DNA from: Pseudomonadota bacterium
GTDB taxonomy: Bacteria > Pseudomonadota > Gammaproteobacteria > Burkholderiales > Rhodocyclaceae
Direction: 5' to 3'
NCBI GenBank assembly: GCA_018262235.1
Contig: JAGTRY010000030.1
Location: 1 to 34,905 of the forward strand
Length of the DNA stretch: 34,905 nucleotides
This document shows, piece after piece, positions 11,302 through 19,133 of this stretch. Each line of letters opens with the position of its first letter. The first letter of the stretch is position 1. The notes under the pieces were generated by a model, which was not told the DNA's origin, did no database searches, and saw only the letters and a list, made by a program, of their open reading frames with translations. The position numbers and the translations under genes are program-made.

Positions 11302-11631
11302 ATGGTCACGGCAGTCAGTTCATCGACAAGTGTTTCGAGTTCATCGAGCAGCAGCTCATCCAGCGAAATAGCGGAACTTCAGAAAAAGCTGGCGTCCCTG
11401 CAGAAACAACTTACCAAACTTGCCACATCCTCTTCGGGAGAGGACAACTCGAAGCAGATCCAGCTCTTGCAGGCCCAGATTGCAGCAGTGCAAGCCCAGA
11501 TCGCGCAATTGACCCAGGCGCAACAAGCGGCCGAACTGAAAAAGAACACCGAGCAGACTTCCCAAAGCAGCAGCACGACGAGCAAGTCGACCAGCACTAC
11601 GCTGGGCACTAACGTGGATGAACTGGTCTGA
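11302..11631 (+). CDS. FlxA-like low-complexity coiled-coil protein
   Basis: A 109-residue protein. It begins with a serine/threonine run (about residues 6-21, nearly all Ser) and has a central coiled coil of Leu/Gln heptads (IAELQKKLASLQKQLTKLA and later IQLLQAQIAAVQAQIAQL). It ends in a second Ser/Thr-rich tail. This layout fits the FlxA-like family, named after a flagellar-regulon gene of E. coli whose role is unknown. A very good ribosome-binding site (AGGAGGG) precedes the ATG. No flagellar genes and no convincing sigma28 promoter are nearby. It converges with the cupin gene with 12 nt between stops. Confidence 0.7.
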   Translation: MVTAVSSSTSVSSSSSSSSSSEIAELQKKLASLQKQLTKLATSSSGEDNSKQIQLLQAQIAAVQAQIAQLTQAQQAAELKKNTEQTSQSSSTTSKSTSTTLGTNVDELV

Positions 11632-11643
11632 ACGCAAGGCAGC

Positions 11644-12015
11644 TCAGCCGCAAGACGGCTCTGCCTGCTTCGCCACCCAGAACACGAACACGCCCAGCGG
11701 CGCGGCCGAGTCGTTGAACAGGCCATGGCTTTCACCAACATGGGTAACGATCACGTCGCCCGTACGGACAGGCCGCTCCTGATCGTCAATCCGCACCCGG
11801 CCTGTACCGTACTGGATCACGTACACCTCTTCGCGCGCGTCTGCATGGGCGTGAAAGCCGATGGACGCGCCGGGCGGCAGCTCGGTCTGCGCCACGTAGC
11901 GCAAGTTCGTCGCGAAATCCTCCGCACCGAAAAGCTTGCGACTCTTTATCAGCCCTTCACCGTCATGGATGGTCTTTTCGATGGCTGGCGTGTCGAGATA
12001 ATTGCGGATCAGCAT
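11644..12015 (-). CDS. Cupin-domain protein
   Basis: A 123-residue single-domain cupin. The first metal-binding motif is GFHAHADAREEVYVI, with His55, His57 and Glu62. The second is GDVIVTHVGESHGLFN, with His97, so a 3-His/1-Glu metal site appears complete. Such small cupins are often sugar-binding or dioxygenase-like proteins; the substrate cannot be read from sequence. The ATG at 12015 gives the family start with GAAAG upstream; a longer in-frame start adds a poorly conserved basic stretch. Confidence 0.8.
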   Translation of the reverse strand: MLIRNYLDTPAIEKTIHDGEGLIKSRKLFGAEDFATNLRYVAQTELPPGASIGFHAHADAREEVYVIQYGTGRVRIDDQERPVRTGDVIVTHVGESHGLFNDSAAPLGVFVFWVAKQAEPSCG

Positions 12016-12123
12016 GGGGTTGCTTTCATGTTGGGTGAGAATATGCCTTAAGAATTTAGGGCGGCGGGCGTGTGCGGGCAAACGGAGCGAGTGTTAGGGG
12101 CGGTTCTTCGAGAATGCTAGGTG

Positions 12124-12215
12124 TAGGGCGGGTTAGCCGTAGGCGTAACCCGCGCGGAAAAGGTGAAACCGACCCGTTCTGAAAATTTGTCGGTGCGGGT
12201 TATTGACCTGCCCTA
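12124..12215. repeat. Palindromic MITE/REP-like element, 92 bp
   Basis: The ends are near-perfect inverted repeats: TAGGGCGGGT at the left and ACCTGCCCTA at the right (9 of 10). Inside, CGGGTTA and TAACCCG form a 7-bp stem, and ACCGAC/GTCGGT form a second. The sequence resembles the widespread proteobacterial GGGTTA...TAACCC intergenic repeats, and such elements are often moved in trans. It sits just after the stop of the orphan membrane gene and could also act as a transcription barrier. Confidence 0.6.
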
Positions 12216-12256
12216 TATGGCTGCAGATGATTTGCCCCGCAAAAACCAAAAATCGA

Positions 12257-12949
12257 TCAGCTTTGGTTTATGGAGGAATTGTTAGCGCGATGGCGGTCAC
12301 CGGTTTTGTTGCCATATATAACCCGACTTTCGGTAGATGTTAACTTTGGAAGTTGCACTGCCAGAAATAGCAAGTTCGGGAAGTCGGTGATCGTTTTCCA
12401 GTTGTTTTTGATCACCACGTCATCTCCTCCAGTAATGTAACTTTCGTGCATACTTGCAGCAGAAAATGCATCTGCAAACGCTCGCCGTATCTCTGGCTCT
12501 AGATATAGGCAGTTCTCATCCCACCATATTTGGCATTCGATAACGACATTCATAATATCTGGAGAGTAAATCGCACCATATAGTTTTCGCCATTTTGTGA
12601 ATGCCTCTTGATGCGCCTGCAATCTCTTATCAATAGCGGCTAGCCGGAGCTGGTGTTGTACTTTCAGATTCTCCAATAGTTCGGAATATTTTGAATTTAC
12701 TTTCGCGACTATGCTGGTAATCGCACCAATATCTTCTTTCGTTGCTAGGTTTTCTGCTTTTTTAGCAAGATAGTTGGGTATAAAAAACTTCAAGAGCAGA
12801 AAAACAACGCCCGTGCCTAGAACGAAACCAAGACCTAGGGTACCGAAATAGCTGAGCAATTGAGTTACTTCGTCAGGTGACATTTGAGCGCTAACAAGGG
12901 TGTAGAGAAATCTACAGAAGTCTGCATCGTGCCGTGAACGATTTGTCAT
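12257..12949 (-). CDS. Orphan one-TM protein with coiled coil, probably acquired
   Basis: A 230-residue protein I cannot assign to a named family. One TM helix (about 35-57, GTLGLGFVLGTGVVFLLLKF) is followed at once by KKAENLATKEDIGAITSIV and a predicted coiled coil to about 112. A cytoplasmic C-terminal region (QIWWDENCLYLEPEIRRAF) follows. The LATKEDI-type stretch after a TM recurs in uncharacterised proteins on genomic islands. The ATG at 12949 has GGAG 7 nt upstream; an alternative ATG at 12883 lacks one. The DNA is visibly richer in A+T and in rare codons than its neighbours. It is flanked by a transposase relic and palindromic repeats, all pointing to transfer. Confidence 0.6.
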   Translation of the reverse strand: MTNRSRHDADFCRFLYTLVSAQMSPDEVTQLLSYFGTLGLGFVLGTGVVFLLLKFFIPNYLAKKAENLATKEDIGAITSIVAKVNSKYSELLENLKVQHQLRLAAIDKRLQAHQEAFTKWRKLYGAIYSPDIMNVVIECQIWWDENCLYLEPEIRRAFADAFSAASMHESYITGGDDVVIKNNWKTITDFPNLLFLAVQLPKLTSTESRVIYGNKTGDRHRANNSSINQS

Positions 12950-12952
12950 GGC

Positions 12953-12984
12953 AAGTCTCCAACCCGTGTCGGCGTAGGAGACTT
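12953..12984. repeat. 8-bp inverted repeat carrying two divergent ribosome-binding sites
   Basis: AAGTCTCC (12953-12960) and GGAGACTT (12977-12984) are perfect inverted copies 16 nt apart. Each contains the Shine-Dalgarno of one divergent frame: the orphan membrane gene to the left and the decayed transposase to the right. It may mark a recombination or insertion junction. Confidence 0.4.
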
Positions 12985-12988
12985 TCTG

Positions 12989-13062
12989 ATGGCACGCTAC
13001 AAATACATCGATACCTGCCCGCGTTTCCTCGCGGTGGATCTGATACTCAGTTGTTGCTGGGC
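12989..13062 (+). pseudogene. Decayed 5' end of a transposase gene (IS1182/IS5-like N-terminus)
   Basis: From the ATG the first 18 codons read MARYKYIDTCPRFLAVDL. This closely resembles the N-terminus of DUF772-containing transposases that begin MARYKxIDTxPRFLxVDL and continue xxQLLPGTFEHAL. The expected continuation appears only after a one-base deletion: 13048-13062 encode QLLLG in another frame. Beyond that the similarity fades and stops appear. A good Shine-Dalgarno (GGAG) survives. It is a relic with no intact element ends identified. The family is assigned from memory of the N-terminal motif. Confidence 0.6.
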
Positions 13063-13168
13063 AGGTTGGGCTGCAGATGTAGGCATCAACGAGCAATGCG
13101 AACTGCACCGCATGTTTGGCATTCTCAGTCGACGCGATCTATCCAGGCTCCTGAATCGCCTGCGGCGA

Positions 13169-13204
13169 CCCGGATTACGCCGCGTTGCGGCTAATCCAGG
13201 CTAC
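13169..13204. repeat. Partial copy of the ATCCAGGCTAC repeat
   Basis: CCCGGATTACGC...ATCCAGGCTAC matches the right half of the element at 13313-13394 (CCCGGATTTCGC...ATCCAGGCTAC) with a 5-nt length difference in the middle. The left half is missing. Confidence 0.6.
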
Positions 13205-13249
13205 GGCACAATGCGGGAGAGATCAGCAGCCTGAAGGCACTGCAGCGAC

Positions 13250-13292
13250 GTAGGGCCGGTGAAAAGGCTTCGCGGCCAATGGCCGCTCCTAC
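13250..13292. repeat. 43-bp GTAGG...CCTAC palindrome
   Basis: The element begins GTAGGGCCGG and ends GGCCGCTCCTAC. In the middle lie TTCGCGGCC and GGCCGC. It resembles GTAGGAGCGGCC-type short repeats found scattered in GC-rich proteobacteria. Confidence 0.55.
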
Positions 13293-13312
13293 CAATCCTG
13301 CGCACCCAGCTC

Positions 13313-13394
13313 GTAGCCTGGATGAAGGCCGCAGGCCGGAATCCGGGAATTCGCGATAACTGTCCCGGATTTCGCTGCGCGGCATCCAGGCTAC
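13313..13394. repeat. 82-bp palindromic element with perfect 11-bp ends
   Basis: GTAGCCTGGAT (13313-13323) and ATCCAGGCTAC (13384-13394) are perfect inverted copies. Inner segments GGAATCCGGGA and TCCCGGATTTC extend the pairing. This is a REP/BIME-like or MITE-like structure 16 bp beyond the mfd stop codon. Confidence 0.65.
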
Positions 13395-13410
13395 AGATTC
13401 CTGAGCTCGC

Positions 13411-16400
13411 TCACCCCGCCAACTGCTTGAGCACGTTGCGCACCTTGCTGGCGCGCTCCTGCAAGGATTCGGCGGTGATGTTGACGGTGAGTTTGTCTTG
13501 CCCGGCGAGCTTCCAGTTGCGGTTGTTCTGGATGAGCTTGATGATCCTGATCGGTTCGATGGGCGGGTTTGGTTCGAACTGGAGCTGGATGCGTGAATCG
13601 CTGACGTCGATCTTGATGATGCCGAGTGTCTTTGCGGACAGGCGCAGGCGGTGGGTTTCGAGCAGGGCCTGGGTTTGCGGGGGCATTTCGCCGAAGCGGT
13701 CGATCAGCTCTTCCTGGATGCCTTGCAGTTCGTCAGCATCTTCGCAGTTGGCCATGCGCTTATAGAGCGTGAGGCGCTCCTGGATGTCGCTGCAATAGGC
13801 GTCCGGCAGCAGCGCGGGCGTATGCAGGTTGATTTCGGAGGCCACGTCCAGCGGCTGCGCCAGATCGACTTCCTTGCCCGATTGCAGCGCCTTGACGGCG
13901 CGCTTGAGCATTTCGGAATACAGCGAGAAACCGACTTGCTGGATTTCCCCGCTTTGCGATTCGCCCAGCACTTCGCCGGCGCCCCGGATTTCCAGATCGT
14001 GCATGGCAAGGAAGAAGCCCGAGCCCAGCTCGTCCATCATGGTGATGGCTTCGAGACGCTTCTGCGCGTTGGCGGTCGGCTTGGCGCCGGCATCGGTGAG
14101 CAGATAGGCATAGGCCTGGTGGTGCGAGCGACCGACGCGACCGCGCAGCTGGTGCAATTGCGCGAGGCCGAAGCGATCCGCCCGGTTGATGACAATGGTG
14201 TTGGCGGTGGGAATGTTGATGCCGGTCTCGATGATGGTCGTGCACAGCAGCAGGTTGGCGCGCTGGGTGGTGAAATCCTTCATCACGCGTTCCAGCTCGC
14301 GCTCGTTCATCTGGCCGTGGCCGACCACGATGCGCGCTTCGGGCAGCAATTCAGTGAGCGAATTGCGCATGTTTTCGATGGTGTCGACTTCGTTGTGCAG
14401 GAAATAGACTTGTCCGCCGCGTTTGAATTCACGCAGCACGGCTTCACGTACGACACCTTTGCTCCAGCCTTGCACGAAGGTCTTGATGGCCAGACGTTTC
14501 TGCGGCGCGGTGGCGATCACCGAGAATTCGCGCAGGCCTTCCATGGCCATGCCCAGGGTGCGCGGGATCGGCGTGGCGGTCAGGGTGAGGATGTCGACCT
14601 CGCTGCGCAAGGACTTCAGGGTTTCCTTCTGGCGCACGCCAAAGCGGTGCTCCTCGTCGATGATCACCAGGCCGAGGCGCTTGAGCACGACGTCTTTCTG
14701 CAGCAGGCGGTGGGTGCCGATCAGGATGTCGATCTTGCCTTCCGCGGCCAGCGCCAGGGCTTCGTTCTGTTCAGCTGCGGAGCGGTAGCGCGAGAGCTCG
14801 GCGATCTTCACCGGCCAGTCGGCAAAGCGATCCGAGAAGGTCTGGAAGTGCTGTTCTGCGAGCAGCGTGGTGGGGCACAGCACGACCACCTGTTTGCTGT
14901 CGGCAATCGCGATGAAGGCTGCACGCAGGGCGACTTCGGTCTTGCCGAAGCCCACGTCGCCGCATACCAGCCGATCCATCGGCCGGCCCGAGCGCATGTC
15001 TTCCACCACGGCGTTGATGGCGGCGAGCTGGTCCGGGGTTTCCTCGAAACCGAAGCCTTCGGCAAACGCTTCCAGGTCGTGCTGCTTGAAATCGAACTTG
15101 TGCCCCGGACGCGCGGCGCGCTTGGCATACAGCGCGAGCAGTTCCACGGCCGTGTCGCGCACTTGCTGGGCAGCCTTGCGCTTGGCTTTTTCCCACTGGC
15201 CGGAGCCCAGCTTGTGCAGCGCGATGCTTTCCGGATCGGCGCCGGCGTAGCGGGTGATCAGATGCAGATGGGATACGGGTACGTAGAGCTTGGTGTCTTC
15301 GGCGTATTCCAGATGCAGGAATTCCGTGTCGCCTTCGCCCAGATCCATGTGCACCAGGCCATGATAGCGACCGATACCGTGGCTGCTGTGGACCACCGGA
15401 TCGCCGATCTTGAGTTCGGAGAGATCCTTGAGGAAGCCTTCCACCGTGCTCTTGCGTCCATCCCGGCCACGCCCGCGTGGACGGGCCTGGCTGGCGTAGA
15501 GCTCGTTCTCGGTGAGGATCGCGATGTTGGCGGAAGGCAGTACGAAGCCAGCGTTGAGCGGGCCCACGCCCAGCGCGAGCTTGGCATCGCTGGCCATGAA
15601 GCCGGCCAGATCCGCGCTGGCGGCGGGGCGCAATTCGTATTCGGCGAAATAGTCGCTGATGGTTTGGGCACGACCGGCGGATTCAGCCAGCAGCAGGACG
15701 CGCCAGGGGAAGTTGGCAAGAAAGTGTTTGAGGCGGTGCAGCGGATCGGTGGCTTTGCGCTCCACGGAGAGATCCGGCAGTGGAGCGGTCGGTGTCGGCG
15801 CGGCTTCTTCCGCGCGGTCACCCAGTGCGAGGCGTGGCAATTCCTTGGCGGCGACGAAAAAAGCTTCGGCAGGCAGGAAGAGCTGTTCGGGCGGCAGCAG
15901 CGGACGCGCCCGGTCGCCGGCCATCAGGCGGTAGCGATTGTTGGCCTCGGTCCAGAAGGCGTCGATGGCACCCGGCACATCCTGATGCGTGACGAGCAGC
16001 ACCTTTTTCGGCAGATAGTCGAAGAGAGTCGCGGTCTCTTCGAAGAACAGCGGCAGGTAATACTCGATACCGGCGGAGGCCACACCGTTGGAGATGTCCT
16101 TGTAGATCACCGATTTGGTCGGGTCCCCCTCGAAAGCTTCGCGAAAACGCGCGCGGAAGGCGCTCTTGGCTTTGTCGTCGAGCGGGAATTCGCGTGCCGG
16201 CAGCAGACGGATTTCGGGTACCGGATAGACCGTGCGCTGGGAATCCGGATCGAAGGTGCGGATGGTGTCGATCTCGTCGTCGAAAAGATCAATCCGGAAC
16301 GGCAGTTGGGTGCCCATCGGAAACAGATCGACCAGCCCGCCACGCACTGAAAACTCGCCCGGGCGGATGACCTGGGTGACATGTTCGTAACCGGCCAGCG

Positions 16401-16863
16401 CCATTTGCAGCTTGAAGGCATCCAGGTCGAGCGTGTCCTTGGTCTTCAGGAAAAAAGTGTAGGCCGCCATGTAGGCGGGCGGCGCCATGCGGTAGAGCGC
16501 AGTGGACGCAGGTGCCAGCGTGATGTCCGATTCGCCCTTCTGGATTGCGTAGAGCGTGGCCAGCCGTTCGGAGATCAGATCCTGGTGTGGCGAGAAGCTG
16601 TCGTAGGGCAGCGTTTCCCAGTCAGGCAGCAGATGTACGCGCAGGTTCGGGGCAAGCCACTGGATTTCCTCGGTGAGGCGTTGCGCATCCAGCGGATTGG
16701 CGGTAATCACCAGCAACTTCTGCCCGCTCGCGGCAACTTGTGCGAGCGCGGCGGCATCGGCCGAGCCATGCAGGCGGGGCAGGTCGAGGCGCTGGCCCGG
16801 CTTGGGCGGCTGGATCAGGGCAAGGGGTTGAAGCGGGCTGGCGGCAGGCGAGGGGCGGGTCAT
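13411..16863 (-). CDS. mfd: Transcription-repair coupling factor
   Basis: Mfd displaces RNA polymerase stalled at lesions and recruits UvrA. The 1150-residue protein is full length (E. coli 1148). The N-terminal UvrB-like module runs to about 350. The RNA-polymerase-interacting Tudor-like domain follows (PVVHSSHGIGRYHGLVHM), then an SF2/RecG-like translocase with Walker A GDVGFGKTEVAL, DEEHRFG (motif II) and TATPIPRTLGMAM (motif III). GRVGRSHHQAYAYLL is the motif VI region, and a TRCF C-terminal domain ends the protein. The ATG at 16863 is the only reasonable start. A very long frame on the opposite strand inside this gene is a codon-bias artefact. Confidence 0.97.
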   Translation of the reverse strand: MTRPSPAASPLQPLALIQPPKPGQRLDLPRLHGSADAAALAQVAASGQKLLVITANPLDAQRLTEEIQWLAPNLRVHLLPDWETLPYDSFSPHQDLISERLATLYAIQKGESDITLAPASTALYRMAPPAYMAAYTFFLKTKDTLDLDAFKLQMALAGYEHVTQVIRPGEFSVRGGLVDLFPMGTQLPFRIDLFDDEIDTIRTFDPDSQRTVYPVPEIRLLPAREFPLDDKAKSAFRARFREAFEGDPTKSVIYKDISNGVASAGIEYYLPLFFEETATLFDYLPKKVLLVTHQDVPGAIDAFWTEANNRYRLMAGDRARPLLPPEQLFLPAEAFFVAAKELPRLALGDRAEEAAPTPTAPLPDLSVERKATDPLHRLKHFLANFPWRVLLLAESAGRAQTISDYFAEYELRPAASADLAGFMASDAKLALGVGPLNAGFVLPSANIAILTENELYASQARPRGRGRDGRKSTVEGFLKDLSELKIGDPVVHSSHGIGRYHGLVHMDLGEGDTEFLHLEYAEDTKLYVPVSHLHLITRYAGADPESIALHKLGSGQWEKAKRKAAQQVRDTAVELLALYAKRAARPGHKFDFKQHDLEAFAEGFGFEETPDQLAAINAVVEDMRSGRPMDRLVCGDVGFGKTEVALRAAFIAIADSKQVVVLCPTTLLAEQHFQTFSDRFADWPVKIAELSRYRSAAEQNEALALAAEGKIDILIGTHRLLQKDVVLKRLGLVIIDEEHRFGVRQKETLKSLRSEVDILTLTATPIPRTLGMAMEGLREFSVIATAPQKRLAIKTFVQGWSKGVVREAVLREFKRGGQVYFLHNEVDTIENMRNSLTELLPEARIVVGHGQMNERELERVMKDFTTQRANLLLCTTIIETGINIPTANTIVINRADRFGLAQLHQLRGRVGRSHHQAYAYLLTDAGAKPTANAQKRLEAITMMDELGSGFFLAMHDLEIRGAGEVLGESQSGEIQQVGFSLYSEMLKRAVKALQSGKEVDLAQPLDVASEINLHTPALLPDAYCSDIQERLTLYKRMANCEDADELQGIQEELIDRFGEMPPQTQALLETHRLRLSAKTLGIIKIDVSDSRIQLQFEPNPPIEPIRIIKLIQNNRNWKLAGQDKLTVNITAESLQERASKVRNVLKQLAG

Positions 16864-17049
16864 GATGCGGCGGTCTCAAAATGCACAACACCGCGCGGCG
16901 GTATGCGGGGCGAAATGCTCCGGTTCCGGCGTGCGGTGGAAAGCGCAAAACAGCCGCGATTATACCGGCTGAAGTGCCGCGGCCCGACAATCATCCACCG
17001 CGGGAATCCAGGGAATGCCTGTCTGCCTGCTTGTGGCGGAAAAAATGAA
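16864..17049. other. Intergenic region upstream of mfd
   Basis: No gene is seen. A perfect TATAAT lies on the minus strand at 16959-16964, suitable for mfd. The segment 17 nt upstream of it does not resemble TTGACA, and TTGTCG is 20 nt away. Confidence 0.5.
16959..16964 (-). promoter_or_regulatory. Probable -10 box of the mfd promoter
   Basis: A perfect TATAAT on the minus strand, about 95 nt before the mfd ATG. There is no good -35 match at normal spacing (TTGTCG lies 20 nt away). Confidence 0.4.
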
Positions 17050-17083
17050 GCCCCGCAGCGCGGAATCAGATCCGATGCGGGGC
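17050..17083 (-). terminator. Intrinsic terminator after the glycine-zipper gene
   Basis: GCCCCGCA (17050-17057) and TGCGGGGC (17076-17083) form a perfect 8-bp stem. On the minus strand it is followed by TTCATTTTTT, so it terminates leftward transcription from the glycine-zipper gene before mfd. Confidence 0.75.
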
Positions 17084-17160
17084 CTGGCGGGCGACGTGTG
17101 AGAGGGCGCCCTTTTTGCTGTGGCGATGTTGGCGGGCTGGTCAGTCAGACCCTGCCGGGC

Positions 17161-17802
17161 TCAGTGCCGGAAATGACCTCCCGGGCCCGGGCCAGGACCA
17201 TGTCCCCAACCCCACCAGCCGAACAGGAAGGGGCTGGGCTCAACGTATACAGTCGGCGCCTGGCGATAGACGACTGTCGGGGATTGCTCGACGATGGTGC
17301 TCGTTTGGGTCGAAGCCTGCTCGGGCTGTACTGCAACCGGAGCAGACGGGCTGACGTTGATGGCCAGTTCGCGGCCCGGATCATTTGCCAGGCGCGCCGA
17401 ATATTGTTGACCGGCGTATTCATAGACCACGTCGTAGCCGATGGTTTTGCGTTGCGTGACGCGGGTCGTTTCGCAGCGGCGAACCGTCTGGGTAGTGGTG
17501 TTGCTGCGGTTCTCCAGATTGTCTCCCACCACGGCGCCAGTGATGACCCCGGCAGCGGTTGCCGCAGCATTGCCGCCGCCACGTCCCACCGTGCTGCCCA
17601 GCAGACCTCCAGCCACCGCGCCAATCACGGCGCCAGCGCCAGATTTGGGCTGCTGGACTTGCTGTTGTTCATCCCAGCAATTCCGCTGCGGAACCGTCAC
17701 CTCTCCGAGAACGGGCGTACTGGAAATCACATGTGCATACTCTGTGGCGTCTGCGACAGTTGAGAGACTGGCCAGTGCGATCAGGACGAGAATCTTGTTC
17801 AT
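17161..17802 (-). CDS. Exported glycine-zipper 2TM-domain protein
   Basis: A 213-residue envelope protein. Residues 1-19 form a signal peptide (ILVLIALASLSTVADA), and no lipobox cysteine is present. A glycine-zipper region (about 54-95, GAGAVIGAVAGGLLGSTVG and then GVITGAVVGDNL) could insert in a membrane, as in SlyB/PcP-type outer-membrane proteins. Two cysteines (NCWDE and RRCETT) may form a disulfide. The C-terminal 60 residues are rich in Pro, Gly, Trp and His (WGWGHGPGPGPGGHF), suggesting a surface or metal-binding tail. The ATG follows AGGAG. A terminator lies 78 nt beyond the stop, so it is probably a single-gene unit. Function unknown. Confidence 0.8.
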   Translation of the reverse strand: MNKILVLIALASLSTVADATEYAHVISSTPVLGEVTVPQRNCWDEQQQVQQPKSGAGAVIGAVAGGLLGSTVGRGGGNAAATAAGVITGAVVGDNLENRSNTTTQTVRRCETTRVTQRKTIGYDVVYEYAGQQYSARLANDPGRELAINVSPSAPVAVQPEQASTQTSTIVEQSPTVVYRQAPTVYVEPSPFLFGWWGWGHGPGPGPGGHFRH

Positions 17803-17955
17803 GATGTGCTCCTGTTCAAAAACAACTTGCTCAAACTACGACTGCACGATACTCGGCCAGTCTGTTAAGTGAGTTTAAGCACGGCACAAAAAGGTGTATC
17901 CAGTTGTAACGGCTGGTACAGAGGGGGGCCGGGCCGGCGCGCGGGGCGCCCATGC

Positions 17956-17961
17956 TAAAAT
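17956..17961 (+). promoter_or_regulatory. Possible -10 box for aroC
   Basis: TAAAAT 31 nt ahead of the aroC ATG, in a very GC-rich setting. No convincing -35 element is present. Confidence 0.3.
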
Positions 17962-17992
17962 CCGCGCCTGACTCAGATTGATCGGGAATCCC

Positions 17993-19126
17993 ATGTCCGG
18001 CAGCATTTTCGGTACGCTCTTCACGGTAACTTCTTTCGGCGAATCCCACGGCGCGGCCATCGGCTGCGTGGTGGACGGCTGCCCGCCGGGACTCGCGCTT
18101 ACTGAAGCAGACATCCAGCTCGAACTGGATCGTCGCAAGCCGGGCACTTCGCGCCACGTCACCCAGCGCAAGGAGCCCGATACGGTCGAGATCCTCTCCG
18201 GCGTGTTCGAGGGCAAGACCACCGGCACCCCGATTGCGCTGCTGATCCGCAATCAGGATCAGCGGAGCAGTGACTACTCCAAGATCATGAACACGTTCCG
18301 CCCCGGTCATGCGGACTACGCCTATGAGCACAAGTACGGCGTACGCGACTATCGCGGTGGCGGGCGTTCCTCGGCCCGGGAAACCGCTGTGCGTGTGGCG
18401 GCCGGAGCGATTGCCAAGAAGTGGCTGGCCGAACGCTATGGCATCGTGATCCGTGGCTTCATGAGCCAATTGGGCGAAATCGTCATCCCGTTCCAGCGCT
18501 GGGACGAGGTGGGCAACAACGCTTTCTTCGCGCCGAATGCCGAAGTCATTCCGCAGCTGGAGGCCTATATGGACCAGATCCGTAGCGAGCGTGACTCCAT
18601 CGGTGCGAAGATCGATGTTGTCGCAACCGGTGTGCCGCCGGGGTGGGGCGAGCCTGTGTTCGAGCGGCTGGATGCCGACATTGCCTACGCAATGATGAGC
18701 ATCAACGCCGTGAAAGGCGTGGAGATCGGCGATGGTTTCGGTGTGGTCACCCAGCGTGGCACCGAGCATTGCGACGAGCTGACCCCCGCGGGTTTCGTGT
18801 CCAACCACAGCGGTGGCGTGCTCGGCGGGATTTCCTCCGGGCAGGACATCCATGTGTCGCTGGCAATCAAGCCTACGTCCTCGCTGCCCCAGGAGCGACG
18901 CTCGATTGATCGCGACGGCAATCCGGTGCAGATGATGACCACCGGCCGCCACGATCCTTGCGTGGGTATTCGTGCGACGCCGATTGCCGAAGCCATGCTG
19001 GCCCTGGTGCTGATCGACCATGCCTTGCGCCAGCGTGCGCAGAATGCGGATGTCGTTGCACCCTTGCCCCGTATCGCGGGCCTGGCTCCGGATGGCGTGC
19101 AGGACATTCCGTCGCCGAAGGCTTGA
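17993..19126 (+). CDS. aroC: Chorismate synthase
   Basis: AroC makes chorismate from 5-enolpyruvylshikimate-3-phosphate using reduced FMN, the last step of the shikimate pathway. The 377-residue protein contains [19 protein letters not shown] at the start and [20 protein letters not shown]. The signature [11 protein letters not shown] is followed by [13 protein letters not shown] and [12 protein letters not shown]. The ATG at 17993 gives the standard MSGSIFG start; an in-frame TTG 15 nt upstream is unlikely. It converges with the alpha/beta hydrolase gene with only 7 nt between stops and no clear terminator. Confidence 0.97.
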   Translation: MSGSIFGTLFTVTSFGESHGAAIGCVVDGCPPGLALTEADIQLELDRRKPGTSRHVTQRKEPDTVEILSGVFEGKTTGTPIALLIRNQDQRSSDYSKIMNTFRPGHADYAYEHKYGVRDYRGGGRSSARETAVRVAAGAIAKKWLAERYGIVIRGFMSQLGEIVIPFQRWDEVGNNAFFAPNAEVIPQLEAYMDQIRSERDSIGAKIDVVATGVPPGWGEPVFERLDADIAYAMMSINAVKGVEIGDGFGVVTQRGTEHCDELTPAGFVSNHSGGVLGGISSGQDIHVSLAIKPTSSLPQERRSIDRDGNPVQMMTTGRHDPCVGIRATPIAEAMLALVLIDHALRQRAQNADVVAPLPRIAGLAPDGVQDIPSPKA

Positions 19127-19133
19127 GTCTTTT

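Larger units (their letters stand above)
13063..13410. other. Gene-free stretch with palindromic repeats
   Basis: Between the transposase relic and the end of mfd I see no credible gene. The stretch holds a partial copy of an ATCCAGGCTAC repeat (13169-13204), a 43-bp palindrome (13250-13292) and a complete 82-bp palindromic element (13313-13394). Another ATCCAGGCTCC fragment lies at 13141. Confidence 0.6.

Noticed and set aside
12124-13394. Palindromic repeats as a CRISPR array
   Set aside because: The repeats differ in sequence and length, spacing is irregular, and no cas genes are present.
13651-16350. An 899-codon open frame on the plus strand
   Set aside because: Fully antisense to mfd, which is intact and unmistakable. 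Composition (Gln/His/Arg/Ala-rich) is that of a codon-bias shadow, with no family motif.
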